64,000 nucleotides of DNA from Actinomortierella ambigua. Its lineage: Eukaryota > Mortierellomycota > Mortierellomycetes > Mortierellales > Mortierellaceae. The DNA lies in NCBI GenBank assembly GCA_016098155.1, contig JAAAJB010000009.1:63400-127399 (forward strand). Reading direction: 5' to 3'. Position 1 is the first letter of the stretch, and the number at the start of each line of letters is the position of its first letter. The notes under the pieces are model-generated. The model had not been told where the DNA came from and ran no database searches. It saw nothing but the letters and a program-made list of their open reading frames with translations. Below are positions 55,904 to 64,000 of this stretch, piece after piece. The position numbers and the translations under genes were made by a program.

Positions 55904-56530
55904 CAACAGTATGAAGACGGTCATGATCCTGCACTATCGGATCAGCCATTTGGCATTCCGCGCAATGATGCGGATGCGTTACATGGATTCGACAACCTCA
56001 CCCTCCATCGTCTGGCGCCAGCAACGGCGGACGAAGGATTCATGAGCGACGGTGGAGGTTTTTCAGCCACGAGCGAGTCACTGGTACTGTCCGGATATGG
56101 CATGAACAATGAGTTGGAGCACGAGGGCAATCCGTGGGGTCGTTCTTCATCGGCCTCGTCGTTATCGAAGCCGTCACCCCACGTTACATATCGCCCTTTG
56201 AACGAAGCGCAGCAGCAGCAGCAGCAGCAGCAGCAGAACGAGACAGACAAGGAGCAAGCGGAAGAAGATAACGGTGCAAGACGCAGTGGATACGAGGAGA
56301 TTGGGTTCAAACGATCGAGTCTGTTGTTCACTGCATCGACGGACCCGAGGCATAGTGCTGCGAGTGGACTGGTGGATGTGGATCTTGATCTCGACAGTGT
56401 TGGAAACTCTACCCCATTGCCTGGGGAAGGAGTCGATGCTGTGAGCAACGGCAGTCCAGCCGGGAATACGGACAAAAAGAAAAAGAGGAAGAGCTCGAGT
56501 AAGAAGAAGAATAAGAAAGGCGACCAATAA
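53698..56530 (+). CDS. RABL6-like atypical Rab/Ras-type GTPase
   Basis: Exons 53698-53700 (ATG only, inferred), 53846-53990, 54099-54146, 54250-54342, 54435-54542, 54643-54821, 54945-55148 and 55247-56530 give 687 aa; the summed length is a multiple of three. Blocks match human RABL6/PARF: 'NMKIVIRGDIKTGKTSLF' (P-loop, about 50-66), 'RLQGRPF', 'TTPQIQVANIPWQY', 'DIIKVEIWDVVDKG' (switch II region), 'IDVYRNADGAVIMYDGSKSW', 'HVPTTIPVLLL' and 'ASFGIPFLNTVRE'. The NKxD guanine-specificity motif is not visible, as in the family. The long C-terminal half is disordered with two Gln tracts (about 55840-55908 and 56206-56236) and a Lys-rich end, as in RABL6. Stop-to-start gap to SUV3 is only 146 nt. 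An in-frame ATG at 54050 is an alternative start that would drop the conserved 'FNRGIPLN' segment. Confidence 0.9.
55840..55908 (+). repeat. CAG/poly-Gln tract inside the RABL6-like gene
   Basis: CAG repeats with two CCG interruptions near the start, encoding a Gln/Pro then pure Gln run. A second, shorter CAG run lies at 56206-56236 in the same exon. Confidence 0.9.
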
Positions 56531-56646
56531 AAAAAGGAGCTTGGAAAAGAGATGATCTCGTTTTTTGCCGACGCACAAGCCAACGAGCCGATCGATTGCA
56601 CGTCTTTTGACGTGCTTGTTTGAGGGGAAGGCGTCTTCAAAATTTT

Positions 56647-56653
56647 TATATAA
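56647..56653 (+). promoter_or_regulatory. TATA box of NUS1
   Basis: TATATAA (in TTTTTATATAACTTTAAA), about 70 nt before the NUS1 ATG and inside the 191-nt gap after the RABL6-like stop codon. Confidence 0.6.
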
Positions 56654-56721
56654 CTTTAAATCCTCTCGATGAAATCCATTTTTCTCAACCCTCATTTACA
56701 TTTCTACACTTTCTCACACTC

Positions 56722-58029
56722 ATGCCGACACAAATCATGAACAGGAGGACAGGGCACAAGGAGCCATCTCATGTTGATACACTCATCGCCGAGCATCCTG
56801 CCATTCATCCCCTCAGTTCCCCTACGGACAACACAGGCAATGCAACCCCAGCGTCTTCCAAGCGAGAGCTCGCCTTCACAGTGCTGCACTTTGTCCTCAA
56901 GCCAGTCTACTTTCTGCTCTTTGTACTCATGCACATCGGCAACGAGCTGTTGATCAGCTTGAGGTCTCTGAAGACGATTCTGCGCATGTGGTTCCTCGCA
57001 CACAAGTATCCTATTTCGCCACCCATCGTTCGGCTTCTGAGAGACGACTTGGAAGGCAAGCTGGCCAAGAAGCCAACCCACCTGGCTGTCGTTCTTCCTG
57101 TGATGCACGGAGACGAAGATACGTGGCAGGATAGGGTGGCAGAGCTGGCCCAATGGTCCATCGCCACCGGCATCAAATGTCTGTCGATCATGAGGACCGA
57201 TGGTACGTAGAATATGTAAACGAGACATACTTTTAGGTTTGCTCTCAGTTCTAGCTTCGTTGACATATGACTGACACGTAGGCTGGCTGTCCCTTTTTTT
57301 TTTTAATATTGTCTCCTCAGCCATCACGACTGAGAATCTCGCGCATCTGCAGGCGCGCATGGACTTTACGTTTGCTGAATTCTTCGAGGCCGACAACGTT
57401 ATCCCTGTCGCATTAGCAAGGACTCTTTCACCCACTGCAGATGACTTTGAAGAGACTCCATCTCAGATCAAGAAGCGTATTCATCATGGACGCCAGTTTG
57501 GTATGTATTCGAGTGCTATATCGTTGTCTCGTGGAGACCATGTATCATTTTCTAATGACACTCACACTTTTTTTTTTTTTAAAAAAAAATATATAGACCT
57601 AGATGTCGTGATTCTGAACGAGCGGGATGGTCACGAGCGGGTAGCCAGCAGTGTTCAGGCACTTGGCGTCGCTTCCTTGGAGAAGAAGGTGTCAAGTAGC
57701 CAGATCGACACGTCCTATATTGACTCGATTCTCTCAGGTATGACCTTTCTCGATGCACTCACTGTCTTACAGCTACCAACCCTCCCCACTGCGTTGCAGT
57801 GCTGACGACCCCCCCCCCCCATCTTTTAAATTTTATTTTAGCGGAGCTCTCGGAACCAGAGTTGCTGATCGTGTTCAAAGATCAGTTGGACCTCAGCAGC
57901 TATTCGCCATGGCACCTACGACTCACCGAGATCTACCATGAGCCGGACCAGTACTTTGTCCCACAGTATACCATGTACCTCGAAGCGCTCTTCTGTTACT
58001 CCAAGTGCGACCGACGCTTTGGCAAGTGA
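56722..58029 (+). CDS. NUS1: Dehydrodolichyl diphosphate synthase complex subunit NUS1 (NgBR-type)
   Basis: Exons 56722-57202, 57321-57500, 57597-57737 and 57842-58029 give 329 aa. NUS1 is the catalytically essential, non-prenyl-binding partner of the cis-prenyltransferase Rer2/DHDDS, making the dolichol chain at the ER. An N-terminal membrane segment is visible ('LAFTVLHFVLKPVYFLLFVL' region, residues about 50-75). The cis-prenyltransferase-like part has 'KPTHLAVVLPV', 'RVAELAQWSIATGIKCLSIM', 'DLDVVILNERDGHE', 'EPELLIVFKDQLDLSSYSPW' and 'HLRLTEIYH'. The protein ends 'CDRRFGK', which contains the R-x-G motif that in human and yeast NUS1 contributes to the active site of the partner. The active-site Asp of the catalytic subunit is replaced in the 'LAVVLPVMHGDE' segment, as expected for NUS1. 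Next gene on the same strand is ALG5. Confidence 0.93.
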
Positions 58030-58348
58030 TGGCGAATAGTTCAGATAGAGTACTTCCAAGAAGACTTTTGTCAAAAATAGACTCGACCAATGGAGTTGCT
58101 CCAGACCCGCTGTGGAGGAACAATTTTGAAGATGAGCTTCGAGTATTTGACTCTCTGTTGCACTGCATTTGTATAACCACGCCCTTCTCTCCCAATCCTG
58201 CACCCCACCTCCTGCCTGGGTTATCCTCTCTCTCTCTTTCTCTCTCTCTCGTTCTCGCTCTCGCACTCACCCTCTCTCTCGCACTCACCCTCTTGCCTTC
58301 TCCATTTATTACTCGCAAGTCATCTGTCTACCCATTCCATCTACCACC

Positions 58349-59589
58349 ATGCTTTCTTGGGCAGTTATCCTGTCCAGTCTGGTCTTGGGCGGCATTGCTG
58401 CTGTACGAGTTTCAGTTCATGCATGATGAGGAGCACTTCTTGTCCCTTTAATCTTGTTGCATTGACTCATCTCGATTCCTCAACTCGTGTGATGCCCCCT
58501 TTTCATCTCTTTTAGGTGATCACATTCTTGGTCCTGTGGAGTCCGCGGCCGAGGCAAGCAACAGAGCTGGAGAGGCGCTATCAGGACCACTCGATGATTG
58601 AAGCGCTCTTGGAAGACGACAAAGAGGCTGCTAGGAAGAAGAAGCAGGAAGAGGACGCGCCAGAATCCGCGACGTCATCAACACCAGCACCGAAAAAGCA
58701 ACGCCGCTGGCGATCCAAGGCATACACGAGCTTGCTTAAGCCTCTGCAGCGGACAGACGAAAATGACGCTGAGCGATCGCTGACACTCGTGGTCCCAGCG
58801 TACAATGAGTCAGAGCGCCTTCCCATCATGCTCAAGGAAACACTGGCACACCTCAAGGAGCGGTCGCAGCGGCCTTCGATCTCCGGTCAACCCTTCACTT
58901 ACGAGATCTTACTAGTCGATGATGGCTCTAGGGATGACACGGTCAAGGTTGCACTTGAGTGGGCTCAGCAGGAGAAGCAAGCCGATCTGCGGGTTCTGAC
59001 GTTGGAGAGAAACCGCGGCAAAGGCGGTGCAGTGATCCAAGGAATGCTCCATGCGCGTGGCGAGTATCTGCTGATGGTGGATGCCGATGGAGCGACAAAG
59101 TTTTCGGATCTGGACAGGCTTGAGCAGGAGATGAAGCGCGTCGAGAAGTCAGGGCTAGGTGTTGCGATTGGGTCACGAGCCCATCTTGTGAAGACGGACG
59201 CAGTCGTCAAGCGATCCTTCATCCGCAACTTTTTGATGTACTCGTTCCATTTGATTGTGCACATCTTGGGCATCCGTGGCATTGCTGACACGCAGTGCGG
59301 ATTCAAACTCTTCTCCCGCAAAGCGGCCCAGGCCATCTTCCCAAACATGCATGTCGAAGGCTGGGTCTTTGATATCGAGGTCCTCATGATGGCGCAGCAG
59401 CTTGGCATCCCGATCGTCGAAGTACCAGTGGCATGGCAGGAGATTGATGGATCCAAAGTCTCCCTCGTGCGGGATTCCATCAAGATGGCTCTTGATCTGC
59501 TCGTCATTCGCCTCAACTATATCCTGGGGCTGTGGACTGTCCCCCGTCTACCAACCAGCTCCTCCAGCAAGTCAGCACCAGCCGAATAG
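58349..59589 (+). CDS. ALG5: Dolichyl-phosphate beta-glucosyltransferase ALG5
   Basis: Exons 58349-58402 and 58516-59589 give 375 aa (human 324, yeast 334). The enzyme transfers glucose from UDP-glucose to dolichyl phosphate on the cytosolic ER face; the product donates the three terminal glucoses of the N-glycan precursor. The N-terminal membrane anchor spans the splice site ('LSSLVLGGIAAVITFLVLW'). GT2 motifs: 'LVVPAYNESERLP' (about 109-121), 'ILLVDDGSRDDT' (about 149-160), 'RGKGGAVIQGML', 'LMVDADGATKF' with the DxD-like DAD at about 207-209, 'ADTQCGFKLFSR' and 'EGWVFDIEVLMMA'. An insertion of about 45 residues rich in Lys, Arg, Glu and Pro between the anchor and the catalytic domain explains the extra length. 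It lies 319 nt after NUS1, with a CT-rich gap as promoter. Confidence 0.97.
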
Positions 59590-60298
59590 AGCTTTTGACC
59601 TCGCTTTGCCATATTGTTATTTCGCTTTATCAAACCCTTCTCTCTCGTTCAGCTACGCCCATTCTTCCTTGGCGGATACCGCACAAAAAAATGTAACATT
59701 TTCATGAACCCACACGTGGTCTGAGAGCATATTTCTCGTTTCAACCCACTTTCTACTTCCTTCAGGTTCTGCAGGCAGCTCCTAGTCCTCTATTTTTTTT
59801 TCCAATGTAGCTGAAGCACAGGCGCAAATAATAAAATGTCAAATACCGAAATGGAAGAAGGCGCGCGTGGGGAGCAAAGTGCAACAACGCTAGTCTTGTC
59901 CCGCGCAAGAGCTTTGAGGCTCCTTGACTGAGAAAAAGGAGACCAGGCCCTTTGCAACATACATGGATTTTTTTCAAACACCACCTCCGTGCTCTTTGTG
60001 AGTCCCCTTTGGCTTTTTACTGTTTTTGCGCTCGACAAGAATAGTTAGGTCTCCATTCAGGCAGGGCTGGGCCATGTCCAAGTTGTTCTTCAGCAGCTTT
60101 CGTCGACGTCGACGACTTTTTTATTTCTTGCTTTCCTTCTTCATTTCCTTCCCCTTCTTCTTCTTCTTCTTCTTCTTCCATTTTATTGTCCTGCTATCCC
60201 ACTTTTGTTCTCTGTTCCACGCTCGTTTCTCTTCCACCGTCCGCCAACCATCCACCCCCTACACCCCCTTTAACCCTTCAACTGACAATAAAGGAATA
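59590..60298. other. Gap between ALG5 and the LysM-like gene
   Basis: 709 nt. The second half is CT-rich (60110-60290) and likely the promoter and leader of the LysM-like gene; the first half is the ALG5 3' flank. No gene seen. Confidence 0.55.
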
Positions 60299-61091
60299 AT
60301 GAAGTTCACTCTCTCGCTCGTCGTTCTGGCTGCCGCTGCTTCTCAGGCTGTGGCCGTGGTCCCTACACCCATCGCATCCTGCACCAGAACTGTGGTTGTC
60401 CAGAGTAAGTGAACGCTTTCCCTTCTCCTTTGATTTTGTGTTACACGGGCGAATTTCCGTGCTCAGCCCTAGAAAACAAAAAAGTTTTTGTGCAACGGTC
60501 TTCACGCCCGAGTGAACTCTTTGGTTTTCTCATGCTGGCCATCGCGACCCATCCCCAACTACTTTCTCATAATCTTGTTTATAAAAACTAATATCTATGC
60601 ATTCTCGCGCGACCCCTGCCCACCCACCTATCCACCCATACAAAAAAAAAAAAAAAATAGTGACGGATACCGATGGCTGTGCAGCATTTGCGGCTCGCAA
60701 CAGCGTCACGTTTGACGACCTGCTCAAGTGGAACCTGAAATTGCGCCGCGACTGCCTGAACCTAGATTTGGGCGAGAAGATGTGCGTCTCTGTCGCACAG
60801 GGTGCCGCTGTTCCCGTCTCCACATCTGGTGCGTCGTCTGGCACCAAGACGACAGCACCAGCAGGTGGTGCAGCAGCGACAGCGACAGCGACAGTAACAG
60901 GAACAGCGACGCCCACGCCTAGCGCCACCACGGGTGCGCCCAACAATAATGGCAAGCCGCCCACCGCGGCGCCAGGTGCGGCTTCGGCTCAAGGCGCAAA
61001 GAGCGGTGCCTCGACAACTGTCGTCAAGGCTTTGTGGACTTTTGGTGGTGTGGTCGTGCCTGCCGTGCTGGCGTGTGTCTATGTCCTCTAA
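60299..61091 (+). CDS. LysM-like secreted surface protein, probably GPI-anchored
   Basis: Exons 60299-60404 and 60661-61091 give 178 aa. Residues 1-19 form a signal peptide (K-F then a Leu/Val/Ala core). Residues about 28-85 look like a fungal LysM domain: 'CTRTVVVQ', then 'DGCAAFAARNSVTFDDLLKW' with N-L, 'DCLNL' and 'GEKMCVSV', i.e. the usual order Cys, T-V-V, C-x-x-x-A, L-x-x-W-N, C-x-x-L, G-x-x-x-C. LysM domains bind chitin or related N-acetylglucosamine polymers. A Thr/Ala/Pro-rich stalk follows, then a hydrophobic C-terminus ('FGGVVVPAVLACVYVL') typical of GPI signals. The stop codon runs straight into a 24-nt A tract. Likely wall-bound; a role in chitin masking is possible but not shown. 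Confidence 0.82.
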
Positions 61092-61113
61092 AAAAAAAAA
61101 AAAAAAAAAAAAA
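61090..61113 (+). repeat. Poly(A) tract at the LysM-like stop codon
   Basis: 24 A; the first two are the last two bases of the TAA stop codon, so the tract begins inside the stop codon. Confidence 0.9.
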
Positions 61114-61521
61114 CGATCCAACACCTTAGTACGCTCACCTCCTCCATCTATTGCTCTACACATCCCCCCCTTCCCCTCCTTCCTTCTCTCTCGCTCCTTA
61201 CCTTTCCTCTCACCCCCACCCCACACCACCGTTACGTTCATTTTCTCCTTCGACTGAGAGACTATCACCATCACTCTAATCATAAAACACGCGCTGGGCG
61301 CATGCGTTTACGAAATTAGTATAATATCCTCAGAGATTGAGAGAGAGAGAAAGGGGGAAGGGGGCATGAAGGTGAAAGTTGGAGCTAGGGTTCATAAAAG
61401 TCCCCCAATGCACGAGGGGAAATGAGGGACAAAGGGGGAGAGGGGGTAGGAGGGGTAGGAGGGGTAGGAGGAGAGGCCTAAAAGCAACAGCCTTGCATCC
61501 TTTTTTATTAGATGCTATCTA
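61114..61521. other. Convergent 3' gap
   Basis: A CT-rich block (61130-61230), GA-rich patches and a GGGGTAGGA triplicate at about 61444-61473. No gene seen. Confidence 0.5.
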
Positions 61522-63290
61522 TTATTCATGCACAGCGAACGCTTTTAGTAGATGTCCATGTGGACAATAGGTCCAGTCGAGAGCAAGGGCATGGCCTCCT
61601 AAATCGGGCACAGTACGGCGACCCCAAAGCCGGCCGAGTCCTTCACTGTTGCTGCTACCATCATGACCGCTACCGCCTACAACACCACAGGAACACGAGA
61701 CACCGTCCGTGGTAGTAATAGATCCATGAGGGATAGGGGGGAAAGGGTGGCTCCGATGCAGGTGCAGGTGGTGGCGCTCGGAGGCTCGGGTATCTCCCTC
61801 TCGTGGTGTTGTTATTGTTGTTGCTCCTACTGTTGTCGTCGTCGTTGATGTTGATCCAGTTGCTGCAGGTGCTTCAGCTGTGAAAGAGCGCTGAGCGACT
61901 GTGGTCATGAATAACCGACGCTGGCTTTCCTTGGTTCGTAAGAGCAACTGAAATGCCGTCCCAGACTGCAAGGAGCCAGCCACACCCACGGTGGTCTCGT
62001 CAGGGACATTCACTTCCATCTCGTCTTTCGAGCAGCGACGCAGGTGCGAGCCCTCGGCCGTACGGACGGCATGAACGGTGGCGATGGCCTCCGTCCAGAA
62101 CCCAAGAGCCGAGTGGAGACAGCTATGGCTATGCGAAATTGGAGGTGACGATGGGTGCGACGCGCCAGCCTGGAGATGTGAAGGTGTATGGCACGATAGT
62201 GACGACGACGACGATGGTGTGTTGGAGGAATCCATCCCTCCGAAAGGCGGTGGCGGTTGGTTCTCGGGATGGCGGCTAGACTCTATGGCTTCATTGTCAT
62301 TTGTTTCTTCGACAATGAGCAATTGAACTGGTCGACCTCTAGGCGACAACAAAGAAAAGGTAGATAGAGTATATCATGTAGTTCAGAAACGGGGCACTAG
62401 CAGAACCACGAGTACCTGTGTAGTCAGGGAAAGAGAGGGTCTGCTACATTGGTAGTTCCTTACAATGATTTTTCCATCCACTGCATGGCATCCTTGACCT
62501 CGCTCATCACTTGGCTGACCAACTTTAGATAAACACGATGCCGATCTACTCCACCTGCTCCACCAGCAGTGCTTGAAGCTGCTGAATGGGGCATCGAGGT
62601 CGATGGAGCCACGGTTGACATGTCCTTGCTAACAGCATCAAATGCAAAGAACCCGGCAAGGATGATAACTAATGGCGTATTATCCACTTCTTGTTGCTCC
62701 TTGTCATGTGCTTGTCGCTGCTGTTGCCCCTGTCGCTGCGGGATAATAGTCTGGTTCAGATGAATGCACTTGAAGAATGACTCGAGGTGTTGCAGCGTGG
62801 GACAATAGTGAATGACCATCCGGGCCCAAAGATCCGGTCGGAATGCATCATTTTCTCGCTCAAAGTGCCTCCAGTGGTGGTCATGCGCTTCAAGCTTCTT
62901 TTGTGGGTCCATACGAAGACGATCTCGCAGTGCCAGCTGAGATCGCGCGAATACCCACACGCCAGGAAAGGTTGGCAAGGTTGAGGTTGACACTTCCTGC
63001 ATCGTCCGCGCGACAAACTGCCGTTCTCTCTCGAGTGTGTTTAGTCCATATTGGAGTGCATATCTAAGCAGGGAACAATAGGAAACAGCATTGCAGGCAT
63101 TGAGTATGGATAAGAAAATGAAGCGTTTGCCACCTTTGTGTTGCACACTGGCGCCTGAGTATGTCAAAGGTGCATACCTCAGCGGAAGATTAACAAAGAG
63201 TGCGGAGGTGACGTCAAGAGTGAGATCATTGAGCACTTGTTCTGGAACTGTCGAGGAGTCATGGGGAAACAGGTCCAGAATGCTAAGCAT
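61522..63290 (-). CDS. RecA-fold protein, Rad51-paralog/SWSAP1-like candidate
   Basis: Exons on the minus strand: 63290-63178, 63063-62464 and 62338-61522, giving 509 aa with consistent phases. No family is recognised with certainty. The order of segments suggests a RecA-type core: a strand-like 'SALFVNLPLRYALQYGLNTL' where a P-loop would stand but with no GxxxxGKT; 'PGVWVFARSQL' (second strand); 'ARMVIHYCPTLQHLESFFKC' (helix before the Walker B strand); 'TPLVIILAGFFAF' (Walker B-like strand without the usual Asp); 'GRPVQLLIVEE' (next strand); and 'ALGFWTEAIATVHAVR' (late strand). This pattern recalls SWSAP1 and Shu-complex Rad51 paralogs, some of which lack Walker motifs. Gln/His- and Ser/Thr/Pro-rich insertions separate the blocks. 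The role in homologous recombination is inference. It diverges from ADI1 with about 260 nt between starts. Confidence 0.6.
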
Positions 63291-63550
63291 GAGGAAGGAG
63301 GAGGGTCATGAGAGGGAAATCCGTGACAAGAGAGATGCACATGGACCCGTCTGCATGGAAAGAACGTTTGCCACCATTTCCCGATTGGGAGGTGATCGCC
63401 AATTAGAGATATTTTGTGCAGGTACAGAAATCCGATTATGAGATTTTTGCCTGCGATGGTGAATGTTCACCGAAAGGGCCCTGCGCACAACCCAAAAATA
63501 AAATAGTCTCTCTTCTCCCCCTAAAGCTCCTCCACGACTCCCACTTCACC

Positions 63551-64000
63551 ATGCGTGCCTACCTCTACGACAATCTCGACACTGACTGCAGACTACCACA
63601 CGAGCAGATCCCCTCGGTCCCCATCAGCCTCGAGGAGCTCGCCGAGACTGGTGTCCTCTACTGGCGTCTGAATGACGACGATTTCGAGGCTCAAATCGAC
63701 AAAATCTGTTTGGAGCGTAATTACAAGAACCGCGACCAGGTACTCCACCCTTCTTCGCCGTACCCAGACGCGCACTTTTGCTGTTCTGGATACTTCCTCC
63801 ACCTTTCCTCTCAATTGGACTCTTTACGTCTTTGACTCCATGTTTTCAGACACTCGGACTCTTTGCAACGAATATTGTCTAACGGGGTGACAATCAAATG
63901 ATATATATACCTCTTTCGTCCATCTTACTAGATTACGGTATCCAAGGAGGGTCTCGGAGCCATTTATGACGAAAAGATCAAGATCTTCTTCACCGAGTAT
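63551..64000 (+). CDS. ADI1: Acireductone dioxygenase (methionine salvage), 3' partial
   Basis: Exons 63551-63739 and 63932 to beyond 64000; 86 residues lie in the window. ADI1 oxidises the acireductone of the methionine salvage pathway (1,2-dihydroxy-3-keto-5-methylthiopentene) to the 2-keto acid precursor of methionine and formate when iron is bound. The start 'MRAYLYDN', 'SLEELAETGVLYWRLNDDD', 'ICLERNYKNRDQITVSKEGL' and 'YDEKIKIFFTEY' match the family N-terminus (V-L-Y-W-x-L, R-N-Y, Y-E-E-K-I-K-x-F). The metal-binding His-x-His-x4-Glu of the cupin barrel lies downstream, outside the window. The gene is interrupted only by the window end. Confidence 0.95.

Overview
The window is nuclear DNA of a filamentous fungus. 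Nearly every gene carries short spliceosomal introns (donors mostly GTAAGT/GTATGT, acceptors mostly TAG/CAG), several genes have mitochondrial presequences, two encode wall-anchored secreted proteins, and one is a KCH1-type potassium transporter, a fungal family. Tepsin-like (AP-4), RABL6-like and urease-accessory genes, with CT-rich promoters and long low-complexity intergenic tracts, point to an early-diverging lineage. Mortierellomycotina is my best guess. That is inferred from gene content, not from a database search. All gene models below were built by joining exons by eye with matching phase.

Layout. 1-6.7 kb is compact: tepsin-like AP-4 accessory protein (5' truncated), RNA polymerase I/III subunit RPAC1, a small SRPBCC protein and, divergently, the urease nickel chaperone UreG. 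7-12 kb holds a secreted Cys-rich GPI protein and a KCH1-like transporter, with 2.2 kb between them containing only one weak orphan ORF. 13.5-22.4 kb holds pyruvate dehydrogenase E1 beta, ribosome-biogenesis factor NSA2 and, divergently, delta-1-pyrroline-5-carboxylate dehydrogenase (P5CDH). 25-33.7 kb holds URC4 (uracil catabolism, with a 1.5-kb first intron), mitochondrial ribosomal protein uL14m and a low-complexity C2H2 zinc-finger protein. From 33.7 to 42.8 kb lies a 9-kb tract without convincing genes, rich in purine/pyrimidine microsatellites, probably the upstream region of the zinc-finger gene. 42.8-48.2 kb holds an M20 deacetylase and, convergently, a vezatin/Inp2-type myosin-binding protein. 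50.6-61.1 kb is a run of five plus-strand genes: SUV3 helicase, RABL6-like GTPase, NUS1, ALG5 and a LysM-like wall protein. 61.5-64 kb holds a RecA-fold Rad51-paralog/SWSAP1-like candidate divergent from acireductone dioxygenase ADI1 (cut by the window end).

How the genes work together. NUS1 (dolichol chain synthesis) and ALG5 (dolichyl-phosphate glucose synthesis) are adjacent and serve the same N-glycosylation lipid pathway. UreG, URC4, P5CDH and the M20 deacetylase all belong to nitrogen salvage, but they are scattered among housekeeping genes and I do not claim a cluster. PDB1, uL14m, SUV3 and P5CDH act in mitochondria. I found no transposon with recognisable coding capacity, no tRNA or rRNA gene and no CRISPR array.
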